Source of the DNA: an uncultured Dysgonomonas sp.
GTDB lineage: Bacteria; Bacteroidota; Bacteroidia; Bacteroidales; Dysgonomonadaceae
Direction of reading: 5' to 3'
Assembly: GCA_945273835.1 (NCBI GenBank)
Contig: CALYPL010000006.1
Coordinates: 52,703-116,702 of the forward strand
DNA length: 64,000 nucleotides
Shown here in pieces: positions 44,640 through 52,109 of this stretch. A program made the position numbers and the translations under genes. The stretch's first letter is position 1; each line of letters begins with the position of its first letter. The notes beneath the pieces were generated by a model. It was not told the DNA's origin and made no database searches. It saw only the letters and a list, made by a program, of their open reading frames with translations.

Positions 44640-44972
44640 TTATTTAGCTACTATTCTGCAGGCAACTGTTCCTGCTTTGAGAATAAATATCCCTTTAGGT
44701 AGGTCAATCGAGTATATTCCTGCATAGCATTGTTTAAGATTGACGCGAACAACCAATGCTCCGATAATGCTGTACACTTCAAGATAACCTTCGGTCGGCA
44801 CATTTTTCATCGTCATCTTGGTGTTACCGTTTATCAGTAATTCCAAGTCCATCGTTTTTACGTTCGATTCGGAAACAATCGACTCAGACGAAAAAAACGA
44901 CTCGTGAGCATAACCCGACAATGTGAATGCGGATAACAAGACCGATAATAATATTTTGCTTTTTAAAACCAT
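44640..44972 (-). CDS. Small exported protein, mostly a T9SS-like C-terminal domain
   Basis: 110 aa from the ATG at 44972; the frame is open further upstream but that part looks untranslated and holds a -7 box. A signal peptide (KILLSVLLSAFTLSGYA) is followed by about 15 linker residues and then only a beta-sandwich of the type A sorting-domain kind: LEVYSIIGALVVRVNLKQ, IYSIDLPKGIFILKAG and a Lys-ending tail (RIVAK). Normally this domain sits behind a cargo; here there is none. Function unknown: a decoy, a remnant or a small secreted protein. Confidence 0.65.
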   Translation of the reverse strand: MVLKSKILLSVLLSAFTLSGYAHESFFSSESIVSESNVKTMDLELLINGNTKMTMKNVPTEGYLEVYSIIGALVVRVNLKQCYAGIYSIDLPKGIFILKAGTVACRIVAK

Positions 44973-44993
44973 CTTTCTTACCGATAAGCTCAA

Positions 44994-45001
44994 CAAATAT
45001 A
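44994..45001 (-). promoter_or_regulatory. -7 box for the small sorting-domain gene
   Basis: TATATTTG on the minus strand matches TAnnTTTG, 21 bp before the ATG at 44972, supporting that start. Confidence 0.5.
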
Positions 45002-45051
45002 GGCAATAAAGATTATAGGCTCCTAAAAAATTATAAAAAAAATAAATGTAT

Positions 45052-45966
45052 CTACAATTTTTTACACAATCCCTCGTTAGCAAGTATCGTATTTGGAAAT
45101 ACTTCTTTTGCTTCGTTCAGCAATATCCGATTATCGGGATAACGTGACGAATAATGTCCGAGCATCAGCTCTTTCACATTTCCTTGTTTTGCGATTTCGG
45201 CAGCTTGCCGTGCTGTGGAATGCATCGTTTTAACGGCACGCATCGCCTCCTTTTCGGCAAAGGTGGCTTCATGATATAATAAATTCACATTTTCTATTAT
45301 GGGTATAATTTTTTCATTGTATGCCGTGTCGGAACAATAAGCATATGATCGTGGCGGTTCTGCCGATCTGACAAGATGTGAGTTTGGAATAACCTGTCCG
45401 TCTTCAGTGATATAATCCGCACCTTTTTTAATTTCTCCTCTCATTCGCAACGGAATATTATAAAATTCGAGCATATCTCTTTTCAGATTAGGTTCTTTGG
45501 GTTGCTCATCAAACCGAAATCCTGCACAAGGGACACGGTGTTTAAGAGGGATAGTTGTCACACGTACAGAGCGGTCTTCGTAAATGACTTCACTAAGCAC
45601 AGGCGAAAAGGGCTCAAATATAATCTCAAAAGAATTTTCACGACAGAAATAATCGAGTTGTGGTCTTAACAAACCTTCTAAGTCGGCATGAGCATGTATA
45701 TACAAATTACTCGTACGTCCTAACAAACCTAATGTTGAAATCAACCCCATCAAGCCAAAACAATGATCGCCATGCAGATGCGAAATAAATATACGCGACA
45801 GCTTACTGAAACTAAGTTTGCTTTTCCTAAACTGCAATTGTGAATTCTCTCCGCAATCAACCATAAACAACTTTTCCCTGACACTCACCACCTGCGATGT
45901 AGGATAATGTTGTAATGTGGGACTTGCCGATCCACAGCCTAAGATATTTACTTCAAAGCGATCCAT
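45052..45966 (-). CDS. rnz: Ribonuclease Z (tRNA 3' endonuclease)
   Basis: 304-aa metallo-beta-lactamase-fold enzyme that trims tRNA 3' ends. The metal motif is SHLHGDHCFGLMGL (H-x-H-x-D-H), and the later metal ligands are in YCSDTAYNEKI and LMLGHYSSRY. The exosite arm region lies around FEPFSPVLSE. It matches the short RNase Z form of about 300 aa. It starts 97 bp downstream of the rplS stop, after rplS's terminator. Confidence 0.94.
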   Translation of the reverse strand: MDRFEVNILGCGSASPTLQHYPTSQVVSVREKLFMVDCGENSQLQFRKSKLSFSKLSRIFISHLHGDHCFGLMGLISTLGLLGRTSNLYIHAHADLEGLLRPQLDYFCRENSFEIIFEPFSPVLSEVIYEDRSVRVTTIPLKHRVPCAGFRFDEQPKEPNLKRDMLEFYNIPLRMRGEIKKGADYITEDGQVIPNSHLVRSAEPPRSYAYCSDTAYNEKIIPIIENVNLLYHEATFAEKEAMRAVKTMHSTARQAAEIAKQGNVKELMLGHYSSRYPDNRILLNEAKEVFPNTILANEGLCKKL

Positions 45967-46005
45967 ATTTTTCTATATTTAAATGTGTGAAGCCTCTAAA
46001 AACAA

Positions 46006-46036
46006 AAACCGCAAGGCGTTTTAATGCTTGCGGTTT
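46006..46036 (-). terminator. Intrinsic terminator of rplS
   Basis: Perfect 10-bp arms AAACCGCAAG (46006-46015) and CTTGCGGTTT (46027-46036). On the minus strand the stem is followed by TTTGTTTTTAG. Confidence 0.85.
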
Positions 46037-46062
46037 CTATATATCTTAATGAATGTAGTATC

Positions 46063-46419
46063 TTATTTTGTAGAAACTCTTTTTTCTTTGATACGAGCTT
46101 TTTTACCTGTAAGATTACGCAAGTAGTACAATTTAGCACGACGTACTTTACCAACTTTATTCACTGTTATGCTGTCAATGAATGGAGATTCGATAGGGAA
46201 AATTCTTTCCACACCGATGTTGTCAGACATTTTGCGAACTGTAAAACGTTTCTTTTCACCGTGTCCTGATATTTTAATAACAACACCACGATATTGCTGA
46301 ACACGTTCTTTGTTTCCTTCACGGATACGGTAAGCAACAGTAACAGTATCACCGCTTTTGAATTCTGGGTGCTTTTTGCCGGTTGCGAAAGCTTCTTCTG
46401 CTATTTTTATTAAATCCAT
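46063..46419 (-). CDS. rplS: 50S ribosomal protein L19
   Basis: 118 aa, near the family norm of 115-120. Sequence landmarks: FKSGDTVTVAYRIREGNKER, QQYRGVVIKISGHGEKKRFT and VGRAKLYYLR-like VRRAKLYYLRNLTGKKARI. L19 sits at the 30S-50S interface. It is transcribed alone, not in the usual rpsP-rimM-trmD-rplS order, with its own promoter, structured leader and terminator. Confidence 0.97.
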   Translation of the reverse strand: MDLIKIAEEAFATGKKHPEFKSGDTVTVAYRIREGNKERVQQYRGVVIKISGHGEKKRFTVRKMSDNIGVERIFPIESPFIDSITVNKVGKVRRAKLYYLRNLTGKKARIKEKRVSTK

Positions 46420-46448
46420 GTTAATTAATTCATTTAAATGGTTTTACA

Positions 46449-46484
46449 CGCAATATTCACGGGTTTGTCCCGCCAGAGATTGCG
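46449..46484 (-). ncRNA. Structured rplS leader, candidate autoregulatory element
   Basis: In the 5' leader an outer stem CGCAAT/ATTGCG (46449-46454 with 46479-46484) encloses an inner stem CGGG/CCCG (46460-46463 with 46469-46472) with a 5-base loop and asymmetric internal loop. It lies between the -7 box and the rplS ATG, where ribosomal protein leaders usually bind their own product. Function is inference. Confidence 0.4.
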
Positions 46485-46495
46485 ATAAGTGGGTG

Positions 46496-46503
46496 CAAAA
46501 ATA
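46496..46503 (-). promoter_or_regulatory. -7 box for rplS
   Basis: TATTTTTG on the minus strand matches TAnnTTTG, about 77 bp before the ATG at 46419. Confidence 0.55.
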
Positions 46504-46578
46504 TAAATATTTTACTAAAACACAAAGGCTTTGCTATCTTTTTTAGCGTCTGACTTAATATCAAATCTGCCATTCATA

Positions 46579-46638
46579 CCGATTTATCGGCTTTGCATAA
46601 CAGCAATAATTATTTTGGCTTTTCAGCCGATAAATCGG
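46579..46638. repeat. 14-bp inverted repeat across the HMA gene 3' end
   Basis: CCGATTTATCGGCT (46579-46592) and AGCCGATAAATCGG (46625-46638) are perfect reverse complements; each also contains a self-pairing CCGAT/ATCGG. The right arm overlaps the last codons of the HMA-protein gene. It may end or stabilise that transcript; no T run follows. Confidence 0.5.
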
Positions 46639-46936
46639 CATTAACTACTGCCGTATACCCCAAATTTTCAATTGCTTTCTGCAACTTATCAACTGTGGTC
46701 TTATCCTTTTTATACTCAATTTTAACTGTTTTAGAGGGCAGATCAACATTCATATCCGTCACGCCTTTCTCGTAAGCAATGGTCTTTTCAATACGTTTTT
46801 TGCAATTTTCACACGTCATCGAAACATCAAAAACCACCGTTTCTTTATTACTATTCTTCTTTTTACCCTGTGCCGATATAAAGCCCGAACACATAAGCAA
46901 TACGGAAGTTATCAATATAATAATCTTCGTTCTCAT
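46610..46936 (-). CDS. Exported heavy-metal-associated (HMA) domain protein
   Basis: 108 aa from ATG 46936. A signal peptide (TKIIILITSVLLMCSGFISA) precedes a single HMA domain with MTCENCKKRIEKTI (CxxC metal site) and ends with GYTAVVNADLS. It would bind Cu+, Zn2+ or Hg2+ in the periplasm or at the membrane, like MerP or CopZ relatives. A longer frame from a TTG at 46966 was rejected because that TTG is the end of a -7 box. No efflux pump gene adjoins it. Confidence 0.85.
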   Translation of the reverse strand: MRTKIIILITSVLLMCSGFISAQGKKKNSNKETVVFDVSMTCENCKKRIEKTIAYEKGVTDMNVDLPSKTVKIEYKKDKTTVDKLQKAIENLGYTAVVNADLSAEKPK

Positions 46937-46963
46937 AATATATTTGTTAAGTATATTTAGATA

Positions 46964-46971
46964 CAAAAATA
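46964..46971 (-). promoter_or_regulatory. -7 box for the HMA-protein gene
   Basis: TATTTTTG on the minus strand matches TAnnTTTG, 27 bp before the ATG at 46936. It is divergent from the metallophosphoesterase promoter 35 bp away. Confidence 0.55.
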
Positions 46972-47006
46972 GAATAAATTATACGAAATAGTTTGATTTA
47001 ATGGAT

Positions 47007-47014
47007 TACTTTTG
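47007..47014 (+). promoter_or_regulatory. -7 box for the metallophosphoesterase-rnhB operon
   Basis: TACTTTTG matches TAnnTTTG, 19 bp before the ATG at 47034. An ATG at 47001 lies upstream of the box and would not be in the transcript. Confidence 0.55.
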
Positions 47015-47033
47015 CAGGCATAACTGTCGGTGC

Positions 47034-48281
47034 ATGAAAAAGATTATCATAATTTTCTTATTCACATTATTCACATTAAATATCGTTGCTTCGGAACCCA
47101 TCAAAATTGGCATCATATCCGACACACATTTCCTCTCGGAACAATTGATGGATGGAGGCAATGCTACCCAAAATTATGTGCGTACAACGGCACGAGACAT
47201 CATGGATGAACCCGTTGTCTTGGATAGCGTTTTATCTGACTTTATAAAAACCGACATTCAGGTATTGCTTATCAGCGGAGATATAACCAAAGACGGCGAA
47301 AAAAAGAGTCATATTGATTTTGTAAAAAAACTAAAGACTTTACAGGATAAAGGCATCAAAGTATTTGTAATTCCGGGAAACCACGATATTGAGACAGGCA
47401 ATGAAATCGGATTTTCAGGTAATACGAAATTTCGCACAGAAAACACATCTGAGACCGATTTTAAAGAAATATACAAGGATTGCGGATATAAAACGGCTAT
47501 CTCTCAGGACTCTGCTTCATTGAGCTATGCCGCTGAACTTAATAAATCCACTTGGCTGATAGCGATTGACGTTGCCCGCCGACCTGAATTTAAAAGAACC
47601 GGATTACCTTCCGAAGCTATTTCTGAACAGACTGAACGATGGATAAAAGACATCCTTCATGAAACAACCCGAAGGCAGATACAAGTTGTCGGCATGATGC
47701 ATTGGGGATTGGTAGAGCATTTTAGAGGACAGGCAAAATATTTTCCTCGTTATTTGGTGTATGATTGGCACCGTCTGGCAACACTCTTTGCAGACTGTGG
47801 CATGAAAGCCATTTTTACAGGACATTTTCATGCCAATGATATTACAAGTTTAACAAGCAAAGACGGAAATGTAATTTATGATATAGAAACAGGATCTCTT
47901 TGTTCATATCCTTTTGCATACCGTATCGCAAATTTATATCCCGACCGAATGGACGTAACCACACGCAATATCACTTCATTATTCCATAACCCTACATTGG
48001 GTAAAGACAATCAGGCTTTACTTAAACAATTAGCTACAAATATAGCAACCAATAGGTTAAGAGATATGGGGTTGGGGTTCGATTCATCGTTTACATCCAG
48101 CTTTGCCGAAATAATTTCGCAAGCCTTTTTGTTGCATGTAAGTGGTGATGAAAAAATGACGGACGAATTACAGTCACATATCAATGCATTGGCAAGGGTT
48201 ATGGACACTGACGCAAGTGATGCCAATATTACTGAGCTTGACTTACCTCCTGCCGATAATAATGTGACTTTAAAATTTTAA
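47034..48281 (+). CDS. Exported calcineurin-like metallophosphoesterase
   Basis: 415 aa. A signal peptide (IIIIFLFTLFTLNIVASEP) is followed by the di-metal phosphoesterase motifs in order: GIISDTHF (D-x-H), LISGDITKDG (GD), VIPGNHDIE (GNHD), GMMHWG and FTGHFHAND (GHxH). A helical C-terminal extension of about 120 residues follows the catalytic domain. Substrate unknown; periplasmic phosphodiester or nucleotide hydrolysis is likely. rnhB starts 3 bp after its stop codon. Confidence 0.88.
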   Translation: MKKIIIIFLFTLFTLNIVASEPIKIGIISDTHFLSEQLMDGGNATQNYVRTTARDIMDEPVVLDSVLSDFIKTDIQVLLISGDITKDGEKKSHIDFVKKLKTLQDKGIKVFVIPGNHDIETGNEIGFSGNTKFRTENTSETDFKEIYKDCGYKTAISQDSASLSYAAELNKSTWLIAIDVARRPEFKRTGLPSEAISEQTERWIKDILHETTRRQIQVVGMMHWGLVEHFRGQAKYFPRYLVYDWHRLATLFADCGMKAIFTGHFHANDITSLTSKDGNVIYDIETGSLCSYPFAYRIANLYPDRMDVTTRNITSLFHNPTLGKDNQALLKQLATNIATNRLRDMGLGFDSSFTSSFAEIISQAFLLHVSGDEKMTDELQSHINALARVMDTDASDANITELDLPPADNNVTLKF

Positions 48282-48284
48282 TGA

Positions 48285-48884
48285 ATGCTTGAACTTTGTT
48301 TAAATCCCGATTTGATAGAAGCTGGTTGTGACGAAGCGGGACGGGGTTGCCTTGCAGGACCAGTGTTTGCCGCAGCCGTTATTCTACCTAAAAATTTTTA
48401 CTGCGAAGAGCTGAACGACTCCAAGCAGTTAACTGAAAAACAACGCTATGAATTACGTCCGTATATCGAGGAAAATGCGTTGGCTTGGGCTGTCGGCATA
48501 GTTGATAATGTAGAAATTGATAAAATTAATATACTTAACGCTTCATTCCTTGCCATGCAAAGGGCGGTGGATGCGTTAAAAATCGCTCCTCAACATTTAT
48601 TGATTGACGGAAACAGATTTAATAAAACAAGTATCATTCCTTATACTTGCATTGTTAAAGGTGATGGGAAACTGATGCCGATAGCGGCTGCTTCGGTATT
48701 GGCTAAAACATATCGGGATGATTATATGTCGGCTCTACATATTGATTATCCTGCATACAATTGGGACAAAAATAAAGGGTATCCAACAAAGAAGCATCGC
48801 AATGCCATTGCTGAATATGGCACAACTCCATACCACAGGATGAGCTTTAACTTATTTGAAAAACAACTTACGCTCGATTTTTAA
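48285..48884 (+). CDS. rnhB: Ribonuclease HII
   Basis: 199-aa enzyme removing RNA, especially single ribonucleotides, from DNA. The catalytic acids are in GCDEAGRGCLAGPVF (Asp, Glu), LLIDGNRF (Asp) and KTYRDDYM (Asp). The family length is matched and the end GMSF-like RMSFNLFEKQ is present. Its TAA stop overlaps the stop of the convergent DUF4468-like gene on the palindrome TTAA (48881-48884). Confidence 0.95.
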   Translation: MLELCLNPDLIEAGCDEAGRGCLAGPVFAAAVILPKNFYCEELNDSKQLTEKQRYELRPYIEENALAWAVGIVDNVEIDKINILNASFLAMQRAVDALKIAPQHLLIDGNRFNKTSIIPYTCIVKGDGKLMPIAAASVLAKTYRDDYMSALHIDYPAYNWDKNKGYPTKKHRNAIAEYGTTPYHRMSFNLFEKQLTLDF

Positions 48885-49453
48885 TCAGCAAAAACCTGCG
48901 CAAAATCATCTGCAAGCTGATTGACAAAATACAATGCGCTTTTACGTGTATTGACTTTCAGTTCCTGATAATCTCCGACTGAATCAATAACTTCGTTCGT
49001 AATAAAATTTTCGGCAGAAAAGACTTTAGGGATGCGCTCCTTACTACTTTGGTTTTGGTATATAAAAGCTATATTCTGGACTTCCAACACGCATTTATCC
49101 TGAAATATAAAACTATTTATGCGATAACGCATAACCACTTTTTCAGAAACACCTTTTGAATTGACCGGTAGTAATAGTTCAATGCGTGATTTCGCGGCTA
49201 TTTCAAAGTTTTTATTGTCATAACGGATACTGGATATAAAAGGGTCTTTGCCGTAATTTTTTTTACCCCAATCTTTAAGAAGATTATAATTAAATTCCTT
49301 AGAATAATTTTTCTTTAAAGGAACTTCTTTCAGGAACACAACCTTGTTATCAATCACGGTTACATTTTCAAACCTTTCGCCTTGCTTAACAACTTGCGAA
49401 TATATAGCTGAAAATGAAAATACTAATACTATTAAAAGTATATATTTCTTCAT
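48881..49453 (-). CDS. Exported DUF4468-like protein
   Basis: 190 aa with a signal peptide (KKYILLIVLVFSFSAIYSQ). The mature part has a central SKEFNYNLLKDWGKKNYGKD helix and beta strands MRYRINSFIFQDKCVLEVQN, resembling the DUF4468 TBP-like fold found in Bacteroidetes envelope proteins. Function unknown. It has its own -7 box and is convergent with rnhB. Confidence 0.7.
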   Translation of the reverse strand: MKKYILLIVLVFSFSAIYSQVVKQGERFENVTVIDNKVVFLKEVPLKKNYSKEFNYNLLKDWGKKNYGKDPFISSIRYDNKNFEIAAKSRIELLLPVNSKGVSEKVVMRYRINSFIFQDKCVLEVQNIAFIYQNQSSKERIPKVFSAENFITNEVIDSVGDYQELKVNTRKSALYFVNQLADDFAQVFAD

Positions 49454-49476
49454 ATTGAGTAGTCTAATGGGATATG

Positions 49477-49484
49477 CAAATATA
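49477..49484 (-). promoter_or_regulatory. -7 box for the DUF4468-like gene
   Basis: TATATTTG on the minus strand matches TAnnTTTG, 23 bp before the ATG at 49453. Confidence 0.5.
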
Positions 49485-49544
49485 AAAATATAATTTAGCT
49501 ATCCCAAAAGACCGTTCTAAATCCACCCTATTAAGTATGGCATT

Positions 49545-50915
49545 TCAGACCTCAACTCCAAAGAGCGTGGCCGATGTACTGCCTGTTATTTTAACATTTA
49601 CGAAATCGCCTATACGATGCGAGCCCTTATCGAAGATGACAACTTTATTTTGAGACGTGCGTCCGAAAAGTTGTTCGCGCGAACGTTTTGAAAAACCTTC
49701 CACAAGCACCTCAAATTCCTTACCGACATCTTGTTCATTGCTTTTTTGCGAACACTCATTCTGCAAATCAATAATCTGTTGCAAGCGTTTTATTTTAACA
49801 TCTTCAGGCACATCGTCCTCTAATTTTTTGGCCGCATACGTACCCGGACGTTCCGAATATTTAAACATGAAGGCTGAATCGAAGCAAACCTCACGCATCA
49901 ATGAAAGTGTGTCTTCCTGATCTTCATCCGTCTCCGAATGATAACCGCACATAATATCAGTCGATAAACCACAACCCGGAATAATCCGTTTAATGGCAGC
50001 AATACGATCAAGATACCAGTCACGGTCGTATTTACGGTTCATTTGTTTCAACATCCGTGAACTACCCGATTGCACAGGCAAATGAATGAATTTGCAAAGA
50101 TTATCGTATTTAGCTATAACCTCCAATGTCTCATCATTCATATCTTTTGGATGAGATGTCGTAAAGCGTATTCTCATTTTCGGTGCGGCAAGGGCAACCA
50201 TTTCAAGCAAACGTGAGAAATCGACCATATCACCATCCTCTTGCTTGAATCTATAAGAGTTAACGTTTTGTCCTAACAGGGTTACCTCTTTAAATCCTTT
50301 GTCTCGCAGGTTGATTACCTCGTTAAGAATACTTTGTGGTTCACGGCTACGCTCACGTCCACGTGTGAACGGAACGATGCAATAGGTACAGAATTTATCG
50401 CATCCACGCATAATTGAAACGAAGCCGGATATATGGTTACCCCCTATTTTTACAGGGATAACATCTTTATAGGTTTCAGTTTTGGACAGGTTAACGTTGA
50501 TAGCTTTCTCTCCTTTCTCGGCAGCCCCGACTAAGTTAGGCAAATCAAGGTAAGAATCGGGACCCACTACCACATCGGCATGATATTTATCTAAAAGTTC
50601 ATCTTTTACGCGTTCAGCCATACAGCCTAAAACGCCGATTATCATACCGGGATTTTTTTTACGTTTGATAGCATTGAAATATTCGAGACGCTGTATAACC
50701 CGTTGTTCGGCATGGTCTCGCACGGAGCAAGTATTTACAAATACTGCATCTGCATCTTCGAGCTTATCTGCAATTGTGTATCCGTCCATTTGCATAACAG
50801 ACGCCACAACTTCGCTGTCAGCCACATTCATCTGACAGCCATAAGTCTCGATGAACAGCTTTTTGTCTGGGGTTGAAGTCGTGGATTTAAAGTCCAGTCC
50901 TCTTTCGTTGTTCAT
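49545..50915 (-). CDS. miaB: tRNA-2-methylthio-N6-dimethylallyladenosine synthase MiaB
   Basis: 456-aa radical-SAM methylthiotransferase modifying A37 of tRNA. Domains: UPF0004 N-terminus with cluster cysteines in ETYGCQMNVADSE, NTCSVRD and GVLGCMAERV; radical-SAM core with MRGCDKFCTYCIVPFTRG (CxxxCxxC); and a C-terminal TRAM domain (about 385-456). Length and motifs separate it from RimO and MtaB reasonably well (IVPFTRGRERSR). It lies 35 bp downstream of phoH on the same strand. Confidence 0.95.
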   Translation of the reverse strand: MNNERGLDFKSTTSTPDKKLFIETYGCQMNVADSEVVASVMQMDGYTIADKLEDADAVFVNTCSVRDHAEQRVIQRLEYFNAIKRKKNPGMIIGVLGCMAERVKDELLDKYHADVVVGPDSYLDLPNLVGAAEKGEKAINVNLSKTETYKDVIPVKIGGNHISGFVSIMRGCDKFCTYCIVPFTRGRERSREPQSILNEVINLRDKGFKEVTLLGQNVNSYRFKQEDGDMVDFSRLLEMVALAAPKMRIRFTTSHPKDMNDETLEVIAKYDNLCKFIHLPVQSGSSRMLKQMNRKYDRDWYLDRIAAIKRIIPGCGLSTDIMCGYHSETDEDQEDTLSLMREVCFDSAFMFKYSERPGTYAAKKLEDDVPEDVKIKRLQQIIDLQNECSQKSNEQDVGKEFEVLVEGFSKRSREQLFGRTSQNKVVIFDKGSHRIGDFVNVKITGSTSATLFGVEV

Positions 50916-50950
50916 AAAGTCTTTACTGATTTAAATATTAAACTATTTTT

Positions 50951-51925
50951 TTATGAATTTTCTTTAGTTGATGTTTCTTTTGTCTTTTTTCTATCCTCCC
51001 TGTCATAAGCATCCACAATACGTTGCACTAATTTATGACGGACTATATCTGTTTTGTCGAAAGCGATATTGCCTATACCTTTTACATTACGCAGAATGTA
51101 AAGAGCGTGTTTAAGTCCCGATTGTTGCGATGGATGGAGGTCTATCTGGGTTATATCACCTGTTATTATCATTTTTGAGCCCATGCCCAACCGTGTCATA
51201 AACATCTTTATCTGAGGTATGGTGGTATTCTGGGCTTCGTCGAGAATAATAACGGCATCATTGAGCGTACGTCCACGCATAAATGCAAGCGGAGCGATCT
51301 GAATCGTCTTATTTTCAATATAATCCTTGAGTTTAGCCGCAGGAATCATATCTTCCAACGCATCATAAAGAGGTTGAAGGTATGGGTCTATCTTATCTTT
51401 CATATCACCGGGAAGAAATCCGAGCTTTTCGCCGGCCTCAACAGCCGGACGGCTTAAGATTATCTTCTTCACCTCCTTATTTTTTAATGCTCTCACGGCA
51501 AGAGCAATAGCTGTATAGGTTTTCCCCGACCCTGCCGGACCTGTGGCAAAAACCATGTCGTTTTCCTGGAAAAGCTCCACAAACTTCTGCTGATTAGGTG
51601 TTCGGGCAACAACAGGTTTGCCGTTGACGCCGTATATAATCAGATTGTCTTGTTTTAGATCGTTAGCCGGAAGTTTGCCTTTGACTATATCAACGATATT
51701 TTCTTCAGTCAGGCTGTTACGTTCAGCGCAATATTTCTCAAGTTCCCTCACTTTTTCTTCAAATAAGGGTACATCTTCGGCATTGCCGGATACTTTTATC
51801 AAGTTGCCTCTCGCAACAATCCGCAATTTAGGAAAAAACGATTTTAGGAGTTGAATGTTTGCATTATTGACACCGAAAAATATAACGGGATCAATATTTT
51901 CCAGAATTATTATTTGTTCTATCAT
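50951..51925 (-). CDS. PhoH family ATPase
   Basis: 324 aa. An N-terminal KH-like region (about 1-90) precedes the PhoH P-loop domain: Walker A GPAGSGKTYTAIAL, ILSRPAVEAGEKLGFLPGD, and Walker B VIILDEAQN, then ITGDITQIDL. PhoH-like proteins take part in RNA metabolism and phosphate-stress responses. The C-terminus is short and charged (DREDRKKTKETSTKENS). It leads a two-gene unit with miaB and is divergent from mutS. Confidence 0.93.
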   Translation of the reverse strand: MIEQIIILENIDPVIFFGVNNANIQLLKSFFPKLRIVARGNLIKVSGNAEDVPLFEEKVRELEKYCAERNSLTEENIVDIVKGKLPANDLKQDNLIIYGVNGKPVVARTPNQQKFVELFQENDMVFATGPAGSGKTYTAIALAVRALKNKEVKKIILSRPAVEAGEKLGFLPGDMKDKIDPYLQPLYDALEDMIPAAKLKDYIENKTIQIAPLAFMRGRTLNDAVIILDEAQNTTIPQIKMFMTRLGMGSKMIITGDITQIDLHPSQQSGLKHALYILRNVKGIGNIAFDKTDIVRHKLVQRIVDAYDREDRKKTKETSTKENS

Positions 51926-52002
51926 TCAGTACGTTAATCTACCAATTTTCAATATAAAATAAATTTATCGTCGGGTAAGTTGGTAATGGCATGTATCGGA
52001 AA

Positions 52003-52010
52003 CAAAGATA
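52003..52010 (-). promoter_or_regulatory. -7 box for phoH-miaB
   Basis: TATCTTTG on the minus strand matches TAnnTTTG, about 78 bp before the ATG at 51925. Confidence 0.5.
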
Positions 52011-52062
52011 ATCAATATTTTACATATACGAATTTATATCAAGATAGTTCGACTTTATTTTT

Positions 52063-52070
52063 TATCTTTG
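52063..52070 (+). promoter_or_regulatory. -7 box for the mutS operon
   Basis: TATCTTTG matches TAnnTTTG, 39 bp before the mutS GTG at 52110. The same octamer serves the divergent phoH promoter 52 bp away. Confidence 0.55.
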
Positions 52071-52109
52071 CCATCTTCAATCATATTGACAGATTAATAC
52101 AGACTAATA

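Noticed and set aside
48881..48884. Overlapping stop codons of rnhB and the DUF4468-like gene on TTAA
   Set aside because: A natural result of close convergent genes on a palindromic tetramer; no functional meaning implied.
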